DNA from: an uncultured Oscillospiraceae bacterium
GTDB taxonomy: Bacteria > Bacillota > Clostridia > Oscillospirales > Oscillospiraceae
Reading direction: 5' to 3'
Assembly: GCA_944386055.1 (NCBI GenBank)
Contig: CALWZP010000004.1
Location: 1 to 64,000, forward strand
Length of the DNA stretch: 64,000 bases
Shown in pieces: positions 26,351 to 34,669 of this stretch. The notes below the pieces were generated by a model. That model searched no databases, had not been told where the DNA came from, and was given only the letters and a program-made list of their open reading frames with translations. The position numbers and the translations under genes are program-made. How positions within the stretch are numbered: position 1 is the first letter of the stretch; every line of letters begins with the position of its first letter.

Positions 26351-26872
26351 ATGGACATGATCAAGAAGTATGTTCTCCGTCTTCCCGAGGGAGTTGTCAC
26401 GCTGCAGAAGGAAGAGATTGTGCAGCGGGTCAAGGAATTCCTGAAGGATCATCCCAGTGAGCATATGAACGGTTATCGCGTCTGGTACGAGGGCTTCGAG
26501 GGCTGCGGAATGCCGGGCACCGATGTGTACGATGTGATCGTGGAGACCATGCGCTCCATGACCGATGACTGGAAGGATATCGGCGCCATGCGCTGGGAGC
26601 TGTATGGCGTTGTCGACCCCAGCTTCCTGAATCTGCACTATGCCGAGGCGCAGAAGACCTGGAAGGGTGTTGGCCCTGATGTCGAGATGCTGCAGCACCA
26701 GTTCCACCTGGGCCGCCACTATCAGGGACCTGACGGCCGGGTGTTCTGGATCCCTGTCATCGAGGACTTTGATATGCGCTGTTTCGAGCGCAAGGACGGG
26801 AAGTATGTGGGCAATATGGTGGAGATCGATCCCCGCTCTGACTACGCCCGTCAGATGATTGAAGTGAAGTAA
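26351..26872 (+). CDS. Uncharacterised protein 5 of the transhydroxylase operon
   Basis: 173 aa, GAGGAGGAAG before ATG, 15 nt after small protein 4 and 15 nt before the molybdoenzyme. Composition is rich in Trp, Tyr, His and acidic residues (YRVWYEGFEGCGMPG, LQHQFHLGRHYQG, VFWIPVIEDFDMRC), which suits ligand or metal binding, but no named motif is visible. It is cytoplasmic. Because it directly precedes the large subunit, it could be a third subunit, a chaperone or a cosubstrate-handling protein; this is conjecture. Confidence 0.78.
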   Translation: MDMIKKYVLRLPEGVVTLQKEEIVQRVKEFLKDHPSEHMNGYRVWYEGFEGCGMPGTDVYDVIVETMRSMTDDWKDIGAMRWELYGVVDPSFLNLHYAEAQKTWKGVGPDVEMLQHQFHLGRHYQGPDGRVFWIPVIEDFDMRCFERKDGKYVGNMVEIDPRSDYARQMIEVK

Positions 26873-26887
26873 GGAGGGGAATGCAGT

Positions 26888-29614
26888 ATGGAAAAAATCG
26901 CTATGCGCTCTGACAGCAAGAGAGAACGCATCACACACAGTGTGGGCGTTGGCGGTCCGATGACGCTGCATACCATTGATGGAGTCATTCGCCGTGTCCG
27001 TCCCATCGTCCTGACCGACGATGATCCCGCCGGCTGGGTGATCAAGGCCCGCGGCAAGGAATACACCCCCCAGCGCAAGACCACCATGTCCCTGCTGGGC
27101 TATTGCGAGCGGGATAAGACCTATGCCTACGACCGCCTGAAGTACCCCATGATCCGCGAGGACTTCGTGGAGACTCCCGACGGCAAGAACCGCAACACCG
27201 AAAACCGCGGCAAGTCCGGCTATCGCCGTGCCTCCTGGGATGAGGCGCTGAGCCTGGTGGCCCGCGAGATCAAGCGCCTGCAGAAGACCTACGGCAAGGA
27301 GACCATCACCGCCTGCACCTCCTCCCACCACAGCTGGGGTCTGGTCGGCTACAAGATCTCCCTGTTCAAGCGCTTCTTCTCCATGATGGGCTATACCCGC
27401 ATCGCGGATAACCCCGACTCCTGGGAGGGCTTCCACTGGGGTACTCCTCACTCCTATGGCTACTACTGGCGTCTGGGCGGACCCGAGCCCTATGATATGC
27501 TGGAGATGGCCATGCAGAATGTGGAGACCATGGTCTGCTGGTCCACCGACCCTGACACCAGCCGCGGCGGCTATTCCGCGCAGGAGTCCGCTCTGTGGCG
27601 CTGGTGGCTGAAGGAGATGGGCGTTCAGTTCATCTATATCGACCCCTTCAACAACTACACCTCTGTCAAGCATGCCGACAAGTGGATCGGCCCCCGCATG
27701 GGCACTGATGCCGCCATCATGGAGGCCATTGCCTATGTGTGGATCACCGAGGGCACCTACGACAAGGAGTATGTGGCTCAGCATGGCCATCGCTTCGAGG
27801 AGTTCAAGAACCACATCCTGGGCCTGGGCCCCGACGGCACTCCCAAGACTCCCAAGTGGGCGGAGGAAATCTCCCTGGTGCCCGCCATGGACATCAAGGC
27901 CATCGCCCGCCGCTGGGCCAGCACTGTGACCACCAGCGGTTCCGGTATGCGCGGCGGCTTCGGCGGCGCCTGCCGTCACTCCAACGGCACGGAGTATGCC
28001 CGTCTGCACACTCTGCTGTCCGCCATGCAGGGCATGGGCAAGCCCGGCCGTGCGTTCTGGTCTCCCGCCTGCGGCGGCCCCATGAACTATAACTTCTGGT
28101 TCGGCGGCTATTCCGATCCCCTGTCCTCCATCGCCGGCTACCCCATCTGCGACGAGGTGCCTGTGAACACCGTGGAGCAGGTGCTGTATCGTCCCAATGT
28201 GCCTGATGCCATCCTGGACGGCCACTACGAGTGGCTGGGCGAGGGCTTCTGCGGTGGCGGCGTCGACCTGGAGTTCACCCGTCATGTCTACCCCATGCCC
28301 GGCTACAACAAGGTCCACTGCTTCTGGCGTTACGGCGGCTCCTTCTTCGGCACCATGCTGGACACCAACAAGTGGGCCAAGATGTACAAGAGCCCCGAGC
28401 TGGAGTTCGTCATCAACCAGGACATCTATATGACCCCCGAGACCCGGCATGCCGATGTGATTCTGCCCGCCTGCTCCAACCTGGAGCGCGTGGATATCGG
28501 CGAGGTGGGCAACTCCGGCAACGGCGGTTACTGCTCTCACTCTCAGACCGGCAACAGCTGGCAGGTCATCGTGTTCCAGGACAAGGCCATCGAGCCTCTG
28601 TGGGACTCCCGTTCTGACTTCTGGATCTTCTCCCAGGTGGCCGCCCGTCTCGGCTGGGGCGAGCGCTTCACCGAGGGCCGCACCGAGGAGGAGTGGGCCA
28701 AGCGCTTCTGGCAGTTCTCCGATCTGCCCAAGCACATCTCCTGGGAGGACTTCAAGAAGAAGGGCTACTATATCCCGCCTGTCTCCTACAAGGAGGAGGA
28801 CAAGGATCCCAAGACCGGCCTGTACCAGAACTGGGACCGCTATCCCGGTTTCCAGTGGTTCGCGGAGAACCGCCCCTGCGACACCATGAACCACAAGGTG
28901 TTCCAGGAGGAGGGCAGACTGGGTACCTTCTCCGGCAAGTTCGAGTTTGTCTCCGAGTCCCTGCTGTATTGGGAGCCCGACGATGAGGCCCGCCGCCCCA
29001 TTCCCCAGTATCAGGACTCCTGGGAGGGCTTTAAGTCCCTGTCCGCGGACAAGTATCCGTACGGCCTGATCTCCCCGCACCCCCGCTTCGACTATCATAC
29101 CCATTACAATCAGCACGCCAAGTGGCTGTGGGAGATCCCCAAAAACCGTGTGGTCATCAACGGCAACCCCTACCTGGTCTGCCACATCAACCACAAGCTG
29201 GCTGAGCAGAAGGGCATCAAGGACGGCGATGTGGTCCGGATGTTCAACGACCGCGGCAGCGTCCTGCTGGTGGCCCGCGTGACCTATCGTCTGTATCCTG
29301 AAACCATCCACGCCTATACCTCTTCCGGTATCTACAACCCCATCGAGTACGGCGTGTACAAGAGCTGGGACAAGGGCGGCAGCATCAATGTGCTGACCCC
29401 GGGCCGCCTCATCGGCGACTATGTCCCCGCCATGTCCCCGTACAGCTGCAACATCGACATTGAGAAGGCCGAGCCCGATCCCAACTATGGCCAGGGCTTC
29501 GAGCACATCCTGGATGCCGTGGATAAGCAGCAGCTGGAGACCGAGCGGCCCATCCGCACCTCTGCTGAGGCGGATCTCCTGTTCGGTGAGAGAGAAAATA
29601 AGGAGGTGGGTTGA
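26888..29614 (+). CDS. Molybdopterin oxidoreductase, pyrogallol-phloroglucinol transhydroxylase-type large subunit
   Basis: 908 aa, DMSO-reductase superfamily with bis-MGD binding regions throughout. No N-terminal Fe-S cysteines and no twin-arginine signal, so it is cytoplasmic, as in Pelobacter acidigallici transhydroxylase. DSW at 177-179 and His147 stand at a constant +3 offset from the family's Asp174, Mo-ligand Ser175, Trp176 and His144; Tyr408 may correspond to Tyr404. In the characterised enzyme these residues move a hydroxyl from 1,2,3,5-tetrahydroxybenzene to pyrogallol, yielding phloroglucinol. Resorcinol hydroxylase and other phenol-acting relatives are alternatives. The small subunit follows at once. 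Family strong, exact substrate inferred. Confidence 0.85.
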   Translation: MEKIAMRSDSKRERITHSVGVGGPMTLHTIDGVIRRVRPIVLTDDDPAGWVIKARGKEYTPQRKTTMSLLGYCERDKTYAYDRLKYPMIREDFVETPDGKNRNTENRGKSGYRRASWDEALSLVAREIKRLQKTYGKETITACTSSHHSWGLVGYKISLFKRFFSMMGYTRIADNPDSWEGFHWGTPHSYGYYWRLGGPEPYDMLEMAMQNVETMVCWSTDPDTSRGGYSAQESALWRWWLKEMGVQFIYIDPFNNYTSVKHADKWIGPRMGTDAAIMEAIAYVWITEGTYDKEYVAQHGHRFEEFKNHILGLGPDGTPKTPKWAEEISLVPAMDIKAIARRWASTVTTSGSGMRGGFGGACRHSNGTEYARLHTLLSAMQGMGKPGRAFWSPACGGPMNYNFWFGGYSDPLSSIAGYPICDEVPVNTVEQVLYRPNVPDAILDGHYEWLGEGFCGGGVDLEFTRHVYPMPGYNKVHCFWRYGGSFFGTMLDTNKWAKMYKSPELEFVINQDIYMTPETRHADVILPACSNLERVDIGEVGNSGNGGYCSHSQTGNSWQVIVFQDKAIEPLWDSRSDFWIFSQVAARLGWGERFTEGRTEEEWAKRFWQFSDLPKHISWEDFKKKGYYIPPVSYKEEDKDPKTGLYQNWDRYPGFQWFAENRPCDTMNHKVFQEEGRLGTFSGKFEFVSESLLYWEPDDEARRPIPQYQDSWEGFKSLSADKYPYGLISPHPRFDYHTHYNQHAKWLWEIPKNRVVINGNPYLVCHINHKLAEQKGIKDGDVVRMFNDRGSVLLVARVTYRLYPETIHAYTSSGIYNPIEYGVYKSWDKGGSINVLTPGRLIGDYVPAMSPYSCNIDIEKAEPDPNYGQGFEHILDAVDKQQLETERPIRTSAEADLLFGERENKEVG

Positions 29615-29616
29615 TC

Positions 29617-30495
29617 ATGCTGAAACCCGGAATCAAGAAGCCCGGCATTGCCGTCAACACCGCCCGGTGCATGGCCTGCTATGCCTGCTTTATGGCCTGC
29701 AAGGATGAGCACTGCGGCTGGGATACCGCCCTGTCCAAGTCTCAGCCTGAGATGGGCCAGTATTGGATGAACATCAAAGAGTGGGAGCGCGGCGACAACG
29801 AGCGGCACATCAAGACCGCTACTGTTCCCACCCCCTGCTCCCACTGTGCCAACCCCGCCTGCATGGCCGCCGCAAAGGACGGCGCTGTGTACAAGCGTGA
29901 CGATGGCATCGTGATCATTGACCCGGACAAGGCCGTGGGTCAGAAGCAGATTGTGGACGCCTGTCCCATCGGGGCCATCTACTGGAACGAGGAGCTCCAG
30001 CTGGCCCAGAAGTGCACCATGTGTGCCGAGCTGCTGGACGATCCCGACTATCCCGGCTTCGAGCCCCGCTGTGTTGAGGCCTGCCCCAACCAGGCCCTGG
30101 TGTTCGGCGATCTGGCCGATCCCGAGAGCAACATCAGCAAGCTGATCGCCGCCAACCGGGTAACTCCGCTGGAGGGCCTGGAGGGCATGGAGACCAGCGT
30201 GGTGCACCTGAATGTGCCCACCGCGTTCCTGGCCGGTACCGTGGCCTATCCCAAGGAGCTGGAGGAGGTCTGCATCGGTGCAAAGGTCAAGGTGACCTGC
30301 GTCGAGTGCAACAAGGTCTTTGAGACCGAGACCAACTGGGCCGGCGACTGGGAGGTTGAAAACCTGCCCAGAGACAAGAAGTTCACCGTGGAGATCACCA
30401 TGGACGGCTTCAAGCCCGTGGTGATCGAGACCGCCACCGGAGTCGGCACCCAGGCCGACCACTATGTGGGGATCACTTATCTGGAGCAGGCCTGA
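29617..30495 (+). CDS. Transhydroxylase-type iron-sulfur small subunit
   Basis: 292 aa from ATG 29617, 10 nt behind AGGAGG; a TTG at 29611 overlaps the large-subunit stop but is too close. Ferredoxin-type part to ~residue 190: CMACYACFMAC (Cys18, 21, 24, 28), Cys33, CSHCANPAC, DACPIGA, CTMC and CVEACPNQ. It has 13 Cys in total, enough for three [4Fe-4S] clusters rather than the four of DmsB. Residues ~220-292 form a beta-rich Cna-B/transthyretin-like domain (VKVTCVECNKVFETE, WEVENLPRDKKFTVEITMDG), as known for the Pelobacter small subunit. It probably shuttles or stores electrons for the molybdenum site. Confidence 0.88.
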   Translation: MLKPGIKKPGIAVNTARCMACYACFMACKDEHCGWDTALSKSQPEMGQYWMNIKEWERGDNERHIKTATVPTPCSHCANPACMAAAKDGAVYKRDDGIVIIDPDKAVGQKQIVDACPIGAIYWNEELQLAQKCTMCAELLDDPDYPGFEPRCVEACPNQALVFGDLADPESNISKLIAANRVTPLEGLEGMETSVVHLNVPTAFLAGTVAYPKELEEVCIGAKVKVTCVECNKVFETETNWAGDWEVENLPRDKKFTVEITMDGFKPVVIETATGVGTQADHYVGITYLEQA

Positions 30496-30507
30496 TGCTC
30501 CAGCTGC

Positions 30508-30632
30508 GCAGGGAGAGCGCGGCCGCTTCGGCGGCTGCGTTCTCCCTGGCAAAGCTTGCAGCGGTGGCTGACCACGGCGGACGGGTCGTGTCAGACACCG
30601 GTCAGGCCGCCGTGGGCCGCGACCGCTGCAGG
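30508..30632 (+). repeat. Large structured spacer after the transhydroxylase genes
   Basis: Two complex inverted repeats occupy the 200-nt gap. First, CAGGGAGA...TCTCCCTG encloses a GCGCGGCCGC-TTCG-GCGGCTGCG stem (30509-30550). Second, GCAGCGGT (30559-30566) pairs with ACCGCTGC (30623-30630) and inside it CCACGGCGG (30573-30581) pairs with CCGCCGTGG (30608-30616). No U-run follows, so mRNA stabilisation, processing or attenuation is more likely than simple termination. Confidence 0.7.
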
Positions 30633-30696
30633 CGGTCAAAATCGAATGGAAAATGAATTCCAGATATAAATTTTTAATTGAGGAGCGATCAACACC

Positions 30697-31944
30697 ATGG
30701 AAAATGTAGTTATCGTGGACGGCTGCCGCACTGCGGTGGGTAAGATGGGCGGCTCTCTGAAGCCGCTGAGCGCCTATGACCTGGCCTGCGCCGTGATGAA
30801 GGGCATCCTGGACCGTACCAAGATCGACCCTGCTATCATTGACGAGGTAATTATGGGCCAGTGCCGCCAGACCTCTGACGAGCCCAACATTGCCCGTGTG
30901 GCTGCCCTGAAGGTGGGCATCCCCGATTCCGTCCCCGCTTACACCGTGATGCGTCAGTGTGCCTCCGGCATGACTGCTGTGCAGAACGGAGCCATGGCCA
31001 TTATGAGCGGCATCAATGATGTGGTGCTGGCCGGTGGTACCGAGTCCATGTCTAACGCCGTCTTCTACATCCGCAACGCCCGCTGGGGTGTGGGCACCGG
31101 CAACACCGATCTGGTGGACGCCCTGACCGAGGGTCAGTTCCGCAGCCAGCCCCAGGAGATGTACGGAAAGTACAACATGGGCGCCACGGCTGAGAATATC
31201 GCTCTGACTTTGGGCATTACCCGGGAGGAGCAGGACGCCTTCTCCCTGGAGTCTCAGCGCAAGGCCATCGCCGCTGTGGATTCCGGCCGTTTCAAGGATG
31301 AGATCGTCCCCGTGGTGGTTCCTCAGGGCCGCAAGAAGGACCCCATTGTCTTTGATACCGACGAGTTCCCCAACCGCACCACCAACGAGGAGAAGATGGC
31401 CAAGCTGAAGCCCTGCTTCAACATCAAGAAGGATGCCGAGGGCCGTGTGTTCGGCACCTCCGAGCTCACCGGCACCGTTACCGCCGGCTCCTCTTCCGGC
31501 CGTAACGACGGCGCCTCCGCCCTGCTGCTGATGAGCGAGTCCAAGGCCAAGGAGCTGGGCCTGAAGCCCATTGCCAAGATCATTGGCATGGGTACCGCCG
31601 GTGTGGATCCCCGGGTCATGGGTCTGGGTCCCGTGCAGGCCGTGCCTAAGGCGCTGAAGAACGCCGGCATCTCCATGGATGACATCGGTCTGATCGAGCT
31701 GAACGAGGCCTTTGCCGCCCAGTCCCTGGGCTGCATCAAGCAGCTGCATTGGGAGGACAAGATGGACATCATCAATGTCAACGGCGGTGCCGTGGCTCTG
31801 GGTCACCCCGTGGGCTCCTCCGGCTCCCGTATCATCATCACCCTGATGAACGAGATGAAGAAGCGCGGCGTGAAGTATGGCCTGGCCACCCTGTGCATCG
31901 CGGGCGGCATGGGCCAGGCCACTGTGCTGGAGCTGTGCGACTGA
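30697..31944 (+). CDS. Acetyl-CoA C-acetyltransferase (thiolase)
   Basis: 415 aa, GAGGAG ribosome site. Catalytic Cys88 in MRQCASGM, NEAFAAQ, GGAVALGHPVGSSGSR with its His, and CIAGGMGQA carrying the second Cys. It condenses or cleaves acetoacetyl-CoA and acetyl-CoA. The butyryl-CoA operon in this window lacks a thiolase, so this copy could serve both catabolic cleavage of acetoacetyl-CoA here and entry into butyrate synthesis. It heads the keto-acid part of the cluster. Confidence 0.93.
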   Translation: MENVVIVDGCRTAVGKMGGSLKPLSAYDLACAVMKGILDRTKIDPAIIDEVIMGQCRQTSDEPNIARVAALKVGIPDSVPAYTVMRQCASGMTAVQNGAMAIMSGINDVVLAGGTESMSNAVFYIRNARWGVGTGNTDLVDALTEGQFRSQPQEMYGKYNMGATAENIALTLGITREEQDAFSLESQRKAIAAVDSGRFKDEIVPVVVPQGRKKDPIVFDTDEFPNRTTNEEKMAKLKPCFNIKKDAEGRVFGTSELTGTVTAGSSSGRNDGASALLLMSESKAKELGLKPIAKIIGMGTAGVDPRVMGLGPVQAVPKALKNAGISMDDIGLIELNEAFAAQSLGCIKQLHWEDKMDIINVNGGAVALGHPVGSSGSRIIITLMNEMKKRGVKYGLATLCIAGGMGQATVLELCD

Positions 31945-31963
31945 GGTAAATAATGCGCTCTTT

Positions 31964-31985
31964 GCCCGGCCCTTTGGGGCCGGGC
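31964..31985 (+). repeat. Hairpin between thiolase and BKACE genes
   Basis: GCCCGGCCC / GGGCCGGGC with a short TTTG loop, no following U-run. Probably an intercistronic mRNA stem. Confidence 0.7.
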
Positions 31986-32036
31986 GGGAAGACGCTTTAT
32001 TTAAAAAATGATTTCATTAGAAAGGAAGTAATTACA

Positions 32037-32960
32037 ATGCCCAAGAAGTTCCTTGACTATGTCAACAATAACCCTGTGATCATCTCCTGCTGCCTGTGCG
32101 GCGCCGGTACCCGCAAGGAGCAGGCCCCCACCGTGCCCTATACCCCCGAGGAGCTGTCCGATCAGGTCGTCGAGGTGGCTCAGGCTGGCGCTGCCACCGT
32201 GCACATCCATGTCCGCAAGGACACTGAGGTGGACGGCAAGGTCATCGTGGGCTACAAGTCCATGGCCATCGAGAAGTTCACCGAGGCTGTGCAGCTCAGC
32301 CGCAAGAAGTGCAAGGAGGCCGGTGTTGATGTCATCATCAATCTGACCACCTCCGGCGGCGAGTATGAGGACTACAAGCGCCTGCAGCATCTGGAGGCCC
32401 TGAAGCCCGAGATGTGCTCCTTCGATCCTCAGACCCTGAACTGGGCCAACAGCTACATCTTCGAGAACAGCCCCCGCTTCCTGAACAAGCTCAGCGAGGA
32501 AGTTGTCAAGCTGGACATCAAGCCCGAGTTTGAGGTGTTTGACACCGGTCACATCGACAGTGTCAACTACTACTGCAAGAAGTGGAATATCCCCCAGCCC
32601 GCCTATTATCAGTTCATTATGAATGTGGGCGGCGCTATGCCCGGCACCCCCGGCAACCTGGCCTTCCTGGTCGACAAGCTGCCTGACGGCGCGCTGTGGT
32701 CCGTCTCCGGTATCGGCAAGGCTCATCTGCCCATGGTGCTGACCGGTCTGGCTCTGGGCTGCGACGGCCTGCGCGTCGGCCTGGAGGACAATGTCATGTA
32801 CGGCAAGGACGACAACGGCAACAAGATCATCGCCACCAATAAGATGCTGGTGGAGCGCACCGTCCGCATTGCCAAGGAGGCTGGCCGTAAGATCGCGACT
32901 GCCGAGGAGGCCCGCAAGATCCTGGGCATTACCCGGAACTGCCTGCGCGACGAGGGCTGA
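32037..32960 (+). CDS. Beta-keto acid cleavage enzyme (BKACE), triacetate-lyase candidate
   Basis: 307 aa from ATG 32037, after AAAGGAAG. A TIM barrel of the BKACE/DUF849 family: PYTPEEL near the N-terminus, Zn ligands His56 and His58 in VHIHVRK, and Glu250 in RVGLEDNVMYG, matching His46/His48/Glu230 of 3-keto-5-aminohexanoate cleavage enzyme. The family reacts a beta-keto acid with acetyl-CoA to give acetoacetate and a new CoA ester. Lysine fermentation is one possibility, but no lysine-pathway genes are nearby. With a transhydroxylase upstream, triacetate (3,5-dioxohexanoate) is the most natural substrate, yielding acetoacetate and acetoacetyl-CoA. Family certain, substrate inferred. Confidence 0.87.
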   Translation: MPKKFLDYVNNNPVIISCCLCGAGTRKEQAPTVPYTPEELSDQVVEVAQAGAATVHIHVRKDTEVDGKVIVGYKSMAIEKFTEAVQLSRKKCKEAGVDVIINLTTSGGEYEDYKRLQHLEALKPEMCSFDPQTLNWANSYIFENSPRFLNKLSEEVVKLDIKPEFEVFDTGHIDSVNYYCKKWNIPQPAYYQFIMNVGGAMPGTPGNLAFLVDKLPDGALWSVSGIGKAHLPMVLTGLALGCDGLRVGLEDNVMYGKDDNGNKIIATNKMLVERTVRIAKEAGRKIATAEEARKILGITRNCLRDEG

Positions 32961-32982
32961 TCCAACAGTCTGACCGCAAAAT

Positions 32983-33030
32983 CAGCAAAGCGGAGTTGAG
33001 GCCTTCAGGGACCTCAGCTCTGCTTTGCTG
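32983..33030 (+). repeat. Long hairpin between BKACE and CoA-transferase genes
   Basis: CAGCAAAGC pairs with GCTTTGCTG, extended inward by AG/CT and TGAGG/CCTCA pairs. It is a stem of about 20 pairs with no U-run. Likely an mRNA stability or attenuation element. Confidence 0.75.
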
Positions 33031-33135
33031 AATGTGCTGTCCCGAGTATGATTCTCTGTTTTCCGGCACTGAATCGGTGAATAGAGCAGAGGGACACAGT
33101 TCCTACTGAATTTTGAAATGAAAGGAAAGAACGAC

Positions 33136-33864
33136 ATGTCCAAGACTCCCAAGTCCAAAGTTGTCACAGTTGAACAGGCCATGGAGCACTGCTATGATGG
33201 GATGACCGTCATGCTGCCCGGCTTCGTCAACTGCGGCGTTCCCCAGACCCTCATTGAAGGCCTGATGAAGGCTGGCATCAAGGATCTGCATGTGATCTCC
33301 AACAACACTTCTGTCAAAGGGAAGGGCATCGGCAAACTGGTGCATGACAACCGCATCAAGCACCTGACCTGCTCCCACATCGGCAACAACACCGAGACCG
33401 TGGAGAAGGTAGTGGCCGGCGAGATCAACATCACCTTCGTTCCTCAGGGCTCCATCTGTGAGAAGGTGCGTGCCGGCGGCGCCGGCATCGGCGGGATTCT
33501 GACTCCCACCGGCCTGCATACCCCCATGCAGGACGGCAAGCAGGTTCTGGAGTGGGACAACGAGAAGGGCGAGTATAAGTTCGTGACCGACGCCGACCCT
33601 GTGAAGGGCAAGCGCTATATTCTGGAGCTCCCCCTTCATGCGGATGTCTGCTTTGTCCATGCCTATAAGGCTGATAAGATGGGCAATGTGCAGTATCACC
33701 GCACCGCCCGCAACTTCAACGAGATCTTCGCTACGGCCGCTGACTTTGTGATTGTGGAAGCTGAGCACATTGTGGAGGTCGGCAGCCTGGATCCCGACGA
33801 AATCATGACGCCCGGCGCCCTGGTCGACCTGGTCGTCCCTGCTGTAATGGAGGATGCGGAATAA
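33136..33864 (+). CDS. Acetoacetate-type CoA-transferase subunit A
   Basis: 242 aa from ATG 33136, after AAAGGAAAG; an earlier ATG at 33118 lacks spacing. Family I CoA-transferase alpha features: DGMTVMLPGFVNCGVP near the N-terminus, GGAGIGGILTPTGLHTP and the late VVEAEHIVEVGSLDPDEI. It binds CoA ester and transfers CoA between acetyl- or butyryl-CoA and a keto acid. With BKACE upstream, acetoacetate is the probable acceptor. Stop and next start overlap (TAATG). Confidence 0.9.
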   Translation: MSKTPKSKVVTVEQAMEHCYDGMTVMLPGFVNCGVPQTLIEGLMKAGIKDLHVISNNTSVKGKGIGKLVHDNRIKHLTCSHIGNNTETVEKVVAGEINITFVPQGSICEKVRAGGAGIGGILTPTGLHTPMQDGKQVLEWDNEKGEYKFVTDADPVKGKRYILELPLHADVCFVHAYKADKMGNVQYHRTARNFNEIFATAADFVIVEAEHIVEVGSLDPDEIMTPGALVDLVVPAVMEDAE

Positions 33865-34529
33865 TGAAAAAGCCTGAGAATGCAAGAGAGATCATTGCCT
33901 GCCGTACTGCCCGTTTCTTCAAGGACGGCGATCTGGTGAACTTGGGTATTGGTATGCCCACTTTGTGTCTGGACTTCATCCCTGATGACATTGATGTCTG
34001 GTTCGACTCCGAGAACGGCGTCATCGGCCTGATCGGTGCGCCCAATGAAGGGGATCCTGTTCCTACGGATGTTGTAGATGCCGGCGGACGCCCCTCCATG
34101 ATGCGCGTGGGCGGCTGCTGCTTCGACAGCTTCCGTTCCTTCGGCTATATCCGCGGCGGACATGTGGATGCCACCGTGCTGGGTGCCTACGAGGTGGATG
34201 CCGAGGGCAACCTGGCCAACTGGATGATTCCCGGCAAGGCCGCTGCCGGTATGGGCGGTGCCATGGATCTGGTCACCGGCGCCAAGACCACCATTGTGAT
34301 GACCACCCACTGCGACAAGGCCGGAAACCCCAAGATCGTGCAGAAGACCGAGCTGCCGCTTACCGGCTGGCATGTGGTGGACTATATCGTGTCCGAACTG
34401 GCGGTGATCCACATCACCCCTGAGGGTCCTGTGCTGGAGGAGATCGCTCCCAACACCACTGTGGAGGAAGTGGTCGCCAAGACCGGCGCCAAGCTGATTG
34501 TTCCCGAGAAGGTCGGCTGCATGCTTTGA
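33864..34529 (+). CDS. Acetoacetate-type CoA-transferase subunit B
   Basis: 221 aa. The SENG motif places the catalytic glutamate at Glu50, which forms the enzyme-CoA thioester. LVNLGIGMPT, GGAMDLVTGAK and TELPLTGWHVVDYIVSELAV are typical of the beta subunit. Translationally coupled to subunit A. Together they would activate acetoacetate to acetoacetyl-CoA, feeding thiolase and hbd. Confidence 0.92.
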   Translation: MKKPENAREIIACRTARFFKDGDLVNLGIGMPTLCLDFIPDDIDVWFDSENGVIGLIGAPNEGDPVPTDVVDAGGRPSMMRVGGCCFDSFRSFGYIRGGHVDATVLGAYEVDAEGNLANWMIPGKAAAGMGGAMDLVTGAKTTIVMTTHCDKAGNPKIVQKTELPLTGWHVVDYIVSELAVIHITPEGPVLEEIAPNTTVEEVVAKTGAKLIVPEKVGCML

Positions 34530-34558
34530 GTGCGGCTCTGACTGCATAAAATTATATT

Positions 34559-34587
34559 GCGGCCGCCCGTGTGGCGCGGGCGGCCGC
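34559..34587 (+). repeat. Hairpin after CoA-transferase genes
   Basis: GCGGCCGCCCG / CGGGCGGCCGC stem; the following CTGTGTTCC is not a good U-tract. It may partly terminate before the symporter gene. Confidence 0.65.
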
Positions 34588-34669
34588 TGTGTTCCAACAG
34601 ATATTTGAGATTCAGAAAGAGGGGAGACAAGGGGCCACTTCACAGAAGAATACAGCCCCGATTTGAAAC

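Noticed and set aside
25979..29506. Minus-strand open frame of 1175 codons opposite the molybdoenzyme
   Set aside because: Low-complexity antisense shadow without ribosome site or motifs; the plus strand carries clear family signatures.
32037..34529. Lysine fermentation cluster (kce with CoA-transferase)
   Set aside because: The BKACE family fits, but no lysine aminomutase, diaminohexanoate dehydrogenase or aminobutyryl-CoA ammonia-lyase is present, and a transhydroxylase precedes it. Kept only as an alternative substrate.
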